Source: Larkinella rosea
GTDB taxonomy: Bacteria; Bacteroidota; Bacteroidia; Cytophagales; Spirosomataceae
DNA: 64,000 bases
Assembly: GCF_003858635.1 (NCBI RefSeq)
Contig: NZ_RQJO01000008.1
Coordinates: forward strand, 1,550,001-1,614,000
Direction of reading: 5' to 3'
Part shown: one piece after another, positions 35,844-43,095 of the stretch
Layout: every line of letters starts with the position of its first letter
How positions within the stretch are numbered: position 1 is the first letter of the stretch
Notes under the pieces: generated by a model
Databases searched by the model: none
What the model was told of the DNA's origin: nothing
What the model saw: only the letters and a program-made list of their open reading frames with translations
Made by a program: the position numbers and the translations under genes

Positions 35844-35863
35844 GGAATCTTTACCCATGGACC

Positions 35864-35897
35864 TCCGTTGTCGCTCGCGACACGCAGCGACAACGGA
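35864..35897. repeat. GTTGTCGCT palindrome (copy 1)
   Basis: TCCGTTGTCGCT (35864-35875) pairs with AGCGACAACGGA (35886-35897) around the ten-base loop CGCGACACGC. The reverse complement of this element, with almost the same loop, occurs at 58328-58356. It starts 20 bases after the LLM gene stop and could terminate its transcript. Confidence 0.75.
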
Positions 35898-36032
35898 AAA
35901 GTTAAAAACCGGGTCGGTATTGGACCGAACGCTCCGCATTCCGGCCCGATCTTCGACCGTGAATTCAACCAGAAAGCCATTTTTCAGTGGCTGGGGCTGT
36001 ATTTGAAGGGAGGTTGGTGACGGTCGGGACGG

Positions 36033-37313
36033 TTAAAACACTTCGCCCAGGTTAAAATAAATCCCCCGCGAACCGTGTGTGCCGAGGCTGTAGTCGAGGG
36101 CCAGGTTCGTGCGCGACAGCTTGTTCATCCGAAACCGCAGACCCAAACCGGTAGCCGGAGCCATGCGACCGAACTGGAGCTTATGTTCGGTCGAAGCGGT
36201 GCCCGGATTCGTATTGCTGACGGTTTGCGAATTGGCAAAAACGACCCCGCCCAACAACCGGTTGGCCGTGATGCCAAACCGAAATTCCGTTTCGGCATAC
36301 AACAAATCCTTCCCCCGGTAACGGCCCTGAATATACCCGCGTCCCATGTTGCCGTAGGTATCCCAGGCCGTGGCCGGTAGATCCAGAAAAGGCGGATTTC
36401 CGTTGATTGTCAATGCGTTGTATGACCAGAAAGCCAGAACGTTTTCCGGTTTATGATTGGATACGGATACGTACTTTCGCAGATCGAGCAGCAGCGACTG
36501 ATAATGCGTATCGCTGCCGAGCCAGGTGACGTTATCCCGAAAAAGGACGCTGATGTATTCACCCCCGAGCGGGCTAATTGAGTTGGGGCGGTTGTCGTAC
36601 AGCAGGTTGAGGATCGGGCCGGACGAAACCGAGCGGCCCGAAATGCCGTTTGTATACCCCGAAATACTGACCTGTTCGTGTCCGGCGTCCCAGGACCGAA
36701 TGTTCCAGTGCAAGTCGAGTTGCAGCCCCAGCCCACCGTATAAATTTGGAGCCAGGCGCCGAAGCAGCGTCGCGTGTGCCCGCAGGTAGTTGTAATCCAT
36801 GTCGATCACGTGGTCGGTGCTGGTATTCATGCCTAAACCGTAGGAAGCCTGCGGGTAGTGCATCACCCGAAGATCGGAGGTGAGATTCCAGGTGTTGTGC
36901 GGAAACCAGTAATTCAGGGTGCTGGTCAGCAACTGCTGGTTGTTGGCCGTATAGATGACCGACGAAACCAGGGTCGACACATTGGCCGATGCCCGTCGGA
37001 TGGCGATATTTCCCAGCACCTGCGCCTGAAAACTGGTTTGGATCGTGTAACCGATTTGCGGAATAATCCAGACCAGCGGCCGCCCGGCCTGCAATTTTGT
37101 CGTGTCGCGTTCTTTCAAAAAACGGCCTGGAAAAACCGCCCGCACCAGATCCAGTATGTCGCGCTCGGGAACCGCGGGCCGATCGGTCGATGCAGTAGCA
37201 TCGGTTTGGGTGGAGCCGGTCCCGGCGGTTTGGGCAATGGATTGGCTCAGGCCGCCGGATAACCCCAGCGGTATCACCATAAGAACGTATTTAGCCAATT
37301 TCCAAAAGTACAT
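36033..37313 (-). CDS. Omp85/BamA-like surface antigen outer membrane protein
   Basis: 426 residues from the ATG at 37313 (MYFWKLAKYVLMVIPLGLSG, signal peptide to about SIAQT); an open frame to 37424 begins at TTG and runs into the terminator. The body is a beta-barrel: alternating strands such as LTSTLNYWFPHNTWNLTSDL, GLGLQLDLHWNIRS, GPILNLLYDNRPNSISPLGG, and a C-terminal GLGLRFRMNKLSRTNLALDY ending in Phe. The segment LLYDNRPNSISPLGGEYISV matches the D15/bacterial surface antigen family. No POTRA domains are seen, so it is not BamA itself. It may be a patatin-barrel-like or transport porin; function unknown. Confidence 0.8.
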   Translation of the reverse strand: MYFWKLAKYVLMVIPLGLSGGLSQSIAQTAGTGSTQTDATASTDRPAVPERDILDLVRAVFPGRFLKERDTTKLQAGRPLVWIIPQIGYTIQTSFQAQVLGNIAIRRASANVSTLVSSVIYTANNQQLLTSTLNYWFPHNTWNLTSDLRVMHYPQASYGLGMNTSTDHVIDMDYNYLRAHATLLRRLAPNLYGGLGLQLDLHWNIRSWDAGHEQVSISGYTNGISGRSVSSGPILNLLYDNRPNSISPLGGEYISVLFRDNVTWLGSDTHYQSLLLDLRKYVSVSNHKPENVLAFWSYNALTINGNPPFLDLPATAWDTYGNMGRGYIQGRYRGKDLLYAETEFRFGITANRLLGGVVFANSQTVSNTNPGTASTEHKLQFGRMAPATGLGLRFRMNKLSRTNLALDYSLGTHGSRGIYFNLGEVF

Positions 37314-37399
37314 TTCGGACAGACGCGAACGAACTGGTTTATACCGTAAATACGAAAACCGAGCGGTTTTCGTATCGAAACGTGTGAATGAATCAGGTA

Positions 37400-37453
37400 A
37401 AATCACGACCGGTTTTGTAGACAACCCATCAGCTACAAAACCGGTCGTGATTT
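37400..37453. terminator. Bidirectional terminator hairpin
   Basis: Perfect 21-base arms at 37400-37420 and 37433-37453 (core CGACCGGTTTTGTAG) enclose a 12-base loop. A/T ends on both sides would give U-tracts. It lies 12 bases after the stop of the minus-strand gene at 37465-38859 and upstream of the Omp85-like gene, so it separates the two transcripts. Both arms contain AAAACCG. Confidence 0.8.
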
Positions 37454-37464
37454 ACGTTAGTTTC

Positions 37465-38859
37465 TTATCGACGGCCACCGCCGTGAAAACCACCTCCCCG
37501 AAAACCGCCACTGGTAAATCCGTGGTTGCTGAATCCGCCCCATCCCTGGGCGTGGTACACATTGGCGTTCGGATGGCTGAAGGTACTTACCCGCGCCCCG
37601 GCCTGATTCTGGATTCCGGCCGGGCGGCTGAATGCCCCGGGCGAGGTCAGGAAGTTGAGCCGACCGCTCGCATTGGGGTTGTAGTGACGCTGAGCCACCC
37701 GCATAAAACCGCTGTTGACCGACCCCAGCACCCGGTTTTGGGCGACGTTATGCTGGTAATAACTGCCGAACTGGCGGTAGAGGTGCGGGTAGCTGCGGTA
37801 GTAGCCGCGGTTGAAAAACCAGTTTGAAAACCCGTAGGTCGGGAAACCGTACAAGCCGTACGTACCCAGGCCGAAGCCAAACCCGAAACCGGCCCAATAC
37901 GCCCCCGGATACCACAGCGGAGAACCGTACCAGCCCGGATACCCGAACCAGTAGGAATACGGATTGGCGAAATAATTATAACTGTAGGTCGTCGTGGGCG
38001 TGTTGTCGGCGGGCACGGGCGGAATGATGTAGCCGTTGCTTTTGGCGTAATCCTGAGCCGCCTGATTCAGTTCCTGCCCGGCCTGCGGATTGTCCGCGAG
38101 TTCCTGCTGGAATGCCGACACTTCGTACTGATCCTGAACGGACAGGCTGTCGTGCAAAGCGGTCAGTTGCTGCACCAGCGCCGGGCCTTCGGCCCGGTAT
38201 TGATCGCCCAGCTGCCGGGTCAGATCGAGTTGATCGGTCAGCAAGGTCATCACATCGGGCAGGCTGATCAACTGGCGAAAGGCATCCTGCACCGGCGCAT
38301 CGAGCGGCTGAATGACCTGCTCAAACGTTTGCCCGGCCTGTTGATTGAGCTGATCGGCCTGCACCAGATCCGCATGGTGGTTGTGGTACAGCTTCCAGGC
38401 TGCGGTTTTCAATTCGTCCGTAGCACTTTTGGGTAACAGGTTTTCCACCGCTGCGGTACTCAGATTCGTTGGTTCGCTGGCCAGCGTGTGCAGCACGTCG
38501 GGGTACCGGGTCAGTTCGTAAAACCAGCCTTGTTTGGTCTGGTTAAAACCGCCGACCAGATTTTGAAACGCCTGTTGCGTCTGGGTGCGGTTTTGCTGAA
38601 GCTGACTCAGGATTTCGGGATATTGACTGGCCGACAAAATTGCCTGACGAACCGTCGCGCTATACGGGGCAATCGATGCGGCAACGGATTGATCGCGACC
38701 GGTTTGGGCAAAAACCGCCGGTTGGAATACACTAAACAGAAGGCTAAATACGAGCAAAGCCCGTGACAACGGACCGCGCAACAGCCCGCTTTTTAGTGAC
38801 GACACGACCGGATCGACTGCATGAGGGGCGGTGGTGGGGAAATTCAGATTCGTTTTCAT
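37465..38859 (-). CDS. Secreted protein with Tyr/Gly-rich C-terminal region, unknown
   Basis: 464 residues. A long N-terminal leader has a membrane or signal helix at about 30-52 (LSRALLVFSLLFSVFQPAVFAQ). Residues 53-285 are helical and Gln-rich with repeated patterns (YPEILSQLQQNRTQTQQAFQ, YPDVLHTLASEPTNLSTAAV, LPDVMTLLTDQLDLTRQLG), suggesting degenerate helical repeats. Residues 295-380 are very rich in Tyr, Trp, Phe, Gly and Pro, and the protein ends in a Gly/His/Arg-rich tail (SGGFRGGGFHGGGRR). I do not recognise a family with certainty; DUF3300-like and adhesive matrix proteins have similar composition. It is a single gene bounded by terminator and spacer. Confidence 0.75.
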   Translation of the reverse strand: MKTNLNFPTTAPHAVDPVVSSLKSGLLRGPLSRALLVFSLLFSVFQPAVFAQTGRDQSVAASIAPYSATVRQAILSASQYPEILSQLQQNRTQTQQAFQNLVGGFNQTKQGWFYELTRYPDVLHTLASEPTNLSTAAVENLLPKSATDELKTAAWKLYHNHHADLVQADQLNQQAGQTFEQVIQPLDAPVQDAFRQLISLPDVMTLLTDQLDLTRQLGDQYRAEGPALVQQLTALHDSLSVQDQYEVSAFQQELADNPQAGQELNQAAQDYAKSNGYIIPPVPADNTPTTTYSYNYFANPYSYWFGYPGWYGSPLWYPGAYWAGFGFGFGLGTYGLYGFPTYGFSNWFFNRGYYRSYPHLYRQFGSYYQHNVAQNRVLGSVNSGFMRVAQRHYNPNASGRLNFLTSPGAFSRPAGIQNQAGARVSTFSHPNANVYHAQGWGGFSNHGFTSGGFRGGGFHGGGRR

Positions 38860-38957
38860 GGCATGAAGGAATTAAAACCGGGTACGGAAACGGGCATCCT
38901 GAACCCGCCATTCCGCCGGTGTTATGTGGCCAAATGGCGGGTTGAACACAAATTCAC

Positions 38958-39515
38958 TTAGACTCTGATTTTTTTGACTTTGCGCAAAACCGTTCCGTTG
39001 TTGTCGAAAAACACCTTTTCCCGCGCCCGGCCCTTCGCCAATTCAACGCGGTAATAGTTGGAGGTCGATTTACCGTACTGGATTCGTTCCTGATCGCCCA
39101 CGATTTTCCAGTTCGCAAACTGATTGCTGATGGTTTTGGTAACGGCATCCGGCAGAAGCGCCTGTTTAACGATTTCCTTGAAACTGAGTAGTTTGCCATC
39201 TTTGTTGTAAACGGCGGTGTAGTTCAGGGTTGGGCTGTTGGCGGCCACCCGGTAATACAGAATATCGACGTTTTCGTCCGTGTTTTTGTGTTCACTGACC
39301 GCCCATTCGTGGCCATAGAGCGCGTGCGGCAGAAAGGCCACATCCGTAACAATCGAGTTGGGGAAATCGGCTTTGACTGCATCCATCACTTGCTGCGGTT
39401 CTTCGCCTTTCTTGACGTGGGTGATGGTGACGGATTGATCTTCCAGGGGGCTTTGTGCCTGAGTGGCTCCAAGTGACAAGCCGGTGAGTAGCAGGGCAAT
39501 ACTTAACGTTTTCAT
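38958..39515 (-). CDS. Secreted PepSY-like protein
   Basis: 185 residues with signal peptide (MKTLSIALLLTGLSLGATQAQ). Two or more PepSY/BLIP-like repeats can be seen: VMDAVKADFPNSIVTDVAFL and AVTKTISNQFANWKIVGDQE, each followed by beta strands and KDGKLLSFKE or NNGTVLRKVKK. Such proteins are common in Bacteroidota envelopes, with unclear function. It is transcribed toward the Tyr/Gly-rich gene, 98 bases apart. Confidence 0.75.
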   Translation of the reverse strand: MKTLSIALLLTGLSLGATQAQSPLEDQSVTITHVKKGEEPQQVMDAVKADFPNSIVTDVAFLPHALYGHEWAVSEHKNTDENVDILYYRVAANSPTLNYTAVYNKDGKLLSFKEIVKQALLPDAVTKTISNQFANWKIVGDQERIQYGKSTSNYYRVELAKGRAREKVFFDNNGTVLRKVKKIRV

Positions 39516-39680
39516 GGTTGTTCAAGAATTAAATGGGTGACGATTGGTTGACTGAAACAAAGGTCGGCGCAGGCGATTCCCCGCAGCCTGCCCGTCGGCA
39601 GGGGTTTTTACTGATTGTGGTCAGGGTTTGCGGGCAGAGGTATTTTTCCGCCGGTTGGGTGGTAAAGCGGGTTTGTGAAT

Positions 39681-40856
39681 TTAGCGGGGGCGGATGGGAA
39701 GGCGGAGGATGAAGGTGGCTCCGGCGTTGGGGCGGCCTTCGTAGTGGAGGCTGGCGCCGAGTTGGTCGGCGTATTCTTTGGCGATGGACAACCCCAAACC
39801 GGATGACGATTCGCCCGCCGTGGGCCGGGGGCTCAACACCGTAAACCGCCCGAAAAGCCGGGTTTGTTCGTCGGCGGGAATACCGGGACCTTCGTCGGCA
39901 ACGTCGATTTGGAGCGCGTGCGCGTCCGAATGCACCGTCAGCCGCACCGTTTTGCCGCCGGGCGAAAACTTGATGGCGTTGGAAATCAGGTTTTCCACAA
40001 TTTCGGTGAGGTAGGCCGGGTCGGTAAACGCGCGCCCTTCGGACTGTTCGCTCAAAAGCCGCAGGCGGATGGCCTTGCGCTCGGCCAGGTACGTAAACCG
40101 GTTGAGGAGTTCGGCCAGCAGGGGCAACACATCCACGTCGGCGAACTGGGGCGCATTGGCATTGCGCTCGATGCGGTTGACGTCCAGCGTTTGTTGGATC
40201 AGTTCGCCCATGTGCCGAGCGGTTTCGTCCATTTCTTCCACCCACTGAGCCTGGCGGGTTGTCAGCGTTTCAGCAGTTTTGCGGAACTTGGCCGCCAGCA
40301 TGCGGAGGTTGGTAATGGGGTTTTGCAGGTCGTGCGCAACGACCCCGATGAAGCGGTTTTTGGTTTGATTGAGCGCAAAAAGCTGTTCGTTAAGAGAATT
40401 CAACTCTTCGTTTTTCTGGAAAATCTGGTCTTCCAGCGCCTGTTGCACGGTCAGATCGAGCACCACCGTGCGGGTCATCAGAAACCGGCCGTCTTCGTCG
40501 TAAATGGCCGTATCGTTGAGCAGAATCGGGAAATGGCTACCGTCCTGCCGTTCGAGCGTAAACCGAAGGTCTTTCACCACCCCGGTTTTCTTGAACAGTT
40601 CAAATTGTTCCGTAAAAAAAGCCCGCTGGTCAGGAGCGAGCAGTTCGGAAAAGAAACGGCGGCCAATCACTTCCTCGCGCGAATACCCCAGCCACCGGAG
40701 TTCGGTTTCGTTGATGAGCAAAAACCGGCCGTCGGCGTCCAGCGAATGATACCCAACCGGCGCATAATGGTACAAATCCTGCAGCACAACTGGTTCGAGT
40801 TGCTGGAACAGATCGGCAGTAACCGGCGGGGGCGAAGACGGTTTCATGGTTGACAA
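39681..40856 (-). CDS. Soluble PAS-domain sensor histidine kinase
   Basis: 391 residues, no membrane helices. A PAS domain at about 25-140 (YHSLDADGRFLLINETELRW, LGYSREEVIGRRFFSELL) is followed by a short coiled coil (EDQIFQKNEELNSLNEQLFA). The DHp helix has His175 in GVVAHDLQNPITN, and the ATPase domain has LTEIVENLISNAIKFSPGG, DEGPGIPADEQ and SSSGLGLSIAKEY. It probably senses a cytoplasmic or redox signal. No response regulator lies on the same strand. The divergent PAS-HisKA/REC-CRP pair starts 174 bases away, so this complete kinase may supply phosphate to that pair. Confidence 0.92.
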   Translation of the reverse strand: MSTMKPSSPPPVTADLFQQLEPVVLQDLYHYAPVGYHSLDADGRFLLINETELRWLGYSREEVIGRRFFSELLAPDQRAFFTEQFELFKKTGVVKDLRFTLERQDGSHFPILLNDTAIYDEDGRFLMTRTVVLDLTVQQALEDQIFQKNEELNSLNEQLFALNQTKNRFIGVVAHDLQNPITNLRMLAAKFRKTAETLTTRQAQWVEEMDETARHMGELIQQTLDVNRIERNANAPQFADVDVLPLLAELLNRFTYLAERKAIRLRLLSEQSEGRAFTDPAYLTEIVENLISNAIKFSPGGKTVRLTVHSDAHALQIDVADEGPGIPADEQTRLFGRFTVLSPRPTAGESSSGLGLSIAKEYADQLGASLHYEGRPNAGATFILRLPIRPR

Positions 40857-41030
40857 ACTACGGCATTACAAGGTAACTTACAACGCTCATACGCCAAAAT
40901 CAACGCGGCCGTGGCAGCTGGTGGACCGAGCGGTACTTTTAATGATGCGAAATAGAAAATAGTACTGACCACCGTCAGTAATTCGCCCGCCAATCCTGCC
41001 TATTTTTGCGTATGCCAAATTCGCTACGCC

Positions 41031-41672
41031 ATGTTAACCGATGCTACCCTCGGCCGTCTGTTCACCCTGTTTACCAACGATTCCGACTCGTTTTTCGGGA
41101 TTTTTGACCGGGCCACACTGCAGCCGCTGCGGATCAATCCGGCGGGTCTGGCCCTGCTCGATCTTAATTCGCTGGCGGATTATCAAACTTTTTATCCCAG
41201 CGGTTTTTTGAAAGACGGTTTTTGGCTGGATCAACTTTCGGACCGCTTCGAATCGCTCTGGCGGGAGGGAAGCTGGCGGGGGCGGGTCGAGTGGCGACGG
41301 CATACGACGGGCGAGGTGTTCTGGGTCTGGACGCGAATGATGATCGACGAAGCTGACGACCCAGGTTACCTCCTGATTCTGGCAACTTTACTGGATCAGG
41401 AGTACGCGTTGAGCCACCGGAAATCGGAGTTTATCTCGGCGATTTCGCACGAGTTTCGGACGCCCCTGGCCATCATGCAAACGGCGGTGGCCCTGCTGCC
41501 CCGGCTTGGTAATTTACAAAAACAGCAAGAACAGAGTCTGGTCATTCAGGCTCAGATTCAGCACCTGACCGAACTGCTCGATACCTTGTTACAACAAGCC
41601 TTGCACGGGGAAAAACTGAGTGCCCGCGAGGTTCACGAAACCGCCAATGGCTTAAAAAATACGAACGGATGA
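41031..41672 (+). CDS. PAS-HisKA protein lacking the ATPase domain
   Basis: 213 residues. A PAS-like domain at about 15-120 (DSFFGIFDRATLQPLRINPA, EWRRHTTGEVFWVWTRMMID) is followed by a HisKA dimerisation helix with His140 in SAISHEFRTPLAI. The protein stops at about residue 213, after the second DHp helix, with no N, G or F box, so it cannot autophosphorylate. The gene is not obviously frameshifted: its stop overlaps the next start by four bases (ATGA), which argues for an intact short form. It may be a phosphotransfer or phosphatase partner of the REC-CRP regulator that follows. Confidence 0.85.
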   Translation: MLTDATLGRLFTLFTNDSDSFFGIFDRATLQPLRINPAGLALLDLNSLADYQTFYPSGFLKDGFWLDQLSDRFESLWREGSWRGRVEWRRHTTGEVFWVWTRMMIDEADDPGYLLILATLLDQEYALSHRKSEFISAISHEFRTPLAIMQTAVALLPRLGNLQKQQEQSLVIQAQIQHLTELLDTLLQQALHGEKLSAREVHETANGLKNTNG

Positions 41673-42730
41673 CCGCCCGAAAACTATTGCTGATCGAAGA
41701 CGAACCCCAACTGCGGCTCAATACCGCCGATCTGCTCGAACTCTCGGGCTATCAGGTGCAAACCGCTGGGTCGGGCAAGGAAGGCGTACAACTGGCGCTG
41801 ACCGACAAACCGGATCTGGTGTTGTGCGACGTGATGATGCCCGGCATGGACGGCTACGGCGTGCTGCAGATTTTCAGTCATCACCCGGATCTGATGAACA
41901 TTCCGTTTATTTTTCTGACCGCCAAAGCCGAGCGCGCCGACCTCCGGAAAGGCATGGAACTCGGCGCCGATGATTATTTGACTAAACCGTTTGGCGAAGC
42001 GGAACTGATCGGCGCCATCGAAACCCGGCTGCGGCTGGCCGATCAACGGCGGTCATTGGTCAACACTTCTCATACGCTGGGCGATTTTCTGAATGATGTT
42101 CAGCACCGCGACGGGCTGGCTTCGCTGGCGGCCAACCGCGTCACGCATCCGATCAAGCGCCGGAAAGTCATTTATGCCGAAGGCGACGATCCGACGAAGA
42201 TTTATTTTGTTCAAAGTGGCAAGGTCCGCACGCAACGCGAAAACGCCGAGGGCAAGGAACTGGTCACGGGATTGTACGGCCCCGGTGATTTTTTCGGGTA
42301 TACCGCGCTGCTCGAAAACCGGTCGTACGAAGACACCGCGCTGGCCCTGGAAGATTCGATGCTGTGTTACATTCCCAAAGACGATTTTCTGAATCTGCTG
42401 TTTTGCCACGCCGATGTGGCACGGTCATTCATCAAACTCCTCGCCAACACCATTGCCGATCAGGAGCGGCAACTGCTCGGATTGGCTTATAATTCACTGC
42501 GGAAACGCGTCGCCAGCGGTTTGCTGAAGTACGTCCGGCGGTTTCAGGCCGAATCCGGCACCGCCCTGACGGTTTCGCTCACCCGCGAAGAACTGGGCAT
42601 GCTCTCCGGCACCGCCACCGAATCGTTGATCCGCACACTGGGGGATTTTCGGGAGGAGGGTGTCATTGACTTACGCGACGGCAAAATCGTCGTGGCCGAT
42701 CCGGCCAGACTCGAACGGCTGAAATGGTGA
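41669..42730 (+). CDS. Response regulator with CRP/FNR output (REC-cNMP-HTH)
   Basis: 353 residues. The receiver domain (1-125) has DEP acidic residues, phosphoacceptor Asp54 in VLCDVMMPG, Thr in FLTAK and Lys106 in YLTKPFG. A cyclic-nucleotide-type beta-roll follows at about 150-265 (YAEGDDPTKIYFVQSGKVR, GLYGPGDFFGYTALLENRSY), and a Crp-type winged helix at about 285-345 (VSLTREELGMLSGTATESLIR). This fusion makes a CRP-type regulator responsive to phosphorylation. The cAMP pocket Arg/Ser pattern is not obvious. It is cotranslated with the ATPase-less PAS-HisKA protein. Confidence 0.92.
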   Translation: MTARKLLLIEDEPQLRLNTADLLELSGYQVQTAGSGKEGVQLALTDKPDLVLCDVMMPGMDGYGVLQIFSHHPDLMNIPFIFLTAKAERADLRKGMELGADDYLTKPFGEAELIGAIETRLRLADQRRSLVNTSHTLGDFLNDVQHRDGLASLAANRVTHPIKRRKVIYAEGDDPTKIYFVQSGKVRTQRENAEGKELVTGLYGPGDFFGYTALLENRSYEDTALALEDSMLCYIPKDDFLNLLFCHADVARSFIKLLANTIADQERQLLGLAYNSLRKRVASGLLKYVRRFQAESGTALTVSLTREELGMLSGTATESLIRTLGDFREEGVIDLRDGKIVVADPARLERLKW

Positions 42731-43095
42731 GGAGGGAAGATGCGCTGACTAGTGAAACCGTTTTCATTCGTCCTATTTCCTATTCATTGTTTTTTTCTGA
42801 ACCGGGTGATGACTGGCTAAAACCGGTATTAACCAGGGTATGAATAAGTCCTGTAGCCGGCCATAAAAACCGGGTACGTATAACCGTTCAGTAAGTGGTG
42901 GAAGGCAACCCTCGGTTCCTTGAAAAACCGGTCGTATCTTTCGCTTCCCTTTCAGAGGATAACAGCACAAAGGACACACTTCCCCCAGAAAAAAGAATCA
43001 CCGAAATCCGTGATTTTAGGTCACTGAATTCCGTGATTTTTCCAGATACGCGTCTGTAGATAGACAGAAATGGTTCAAACCGTTTAGTGAATGCC
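42731..43095. other. Intergenic region upstream of the TPR kinase
   Basis: 365 bases with no credible gene. It contains three AAAACCG heptamers (42819-42825, 42866-42872, 42924-42930) and, near its end, two tandem palindromic sites described separately. The promoter of the TPR kinase gene must be here, but I see no clear -33/-7 pair. Confidence 0.6.
42998..43036 (+). promoter_or_regulatory. Tandem palindromic operator-like repeats
   Basis: TCACCGAAATCCGTGA (42998-43013) and TCACTGAATTCCGTGA (43021-43036) share a TCACnGAAwTCnGTGA dyad and are both followed by TTTT. Their starts are 23 bases apart, about two helical turns, so a dimeric regulator could bind both on one face. They end 59 bases before the kinase ATG. 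Confidence 0.5.

Noticed and set aside
37314-37424. Longer start of the Omp85-like gene at the TTG codon near 37424
   Set aside because: It would begin within the terminator hairpin and place 37 polar residues before a good signal peptide; the ATG at 37313 fits better.
39587-39610. Hairpin CCTGCC-CGTC-GGCAGG followed by T-run on the plus strand
   Set aside because: Both flanking genes are on the minus strand, so there is no plus-strand transcript for it to end; likely chance or a minor structure.
39529-40245. Minus-strand frame of 238 codons overlapping the PAS kinase
   Set aside because: It is in another frame of the kinase gene, very Arg/Pro-rich and without any domain; the kinase has full motifs.
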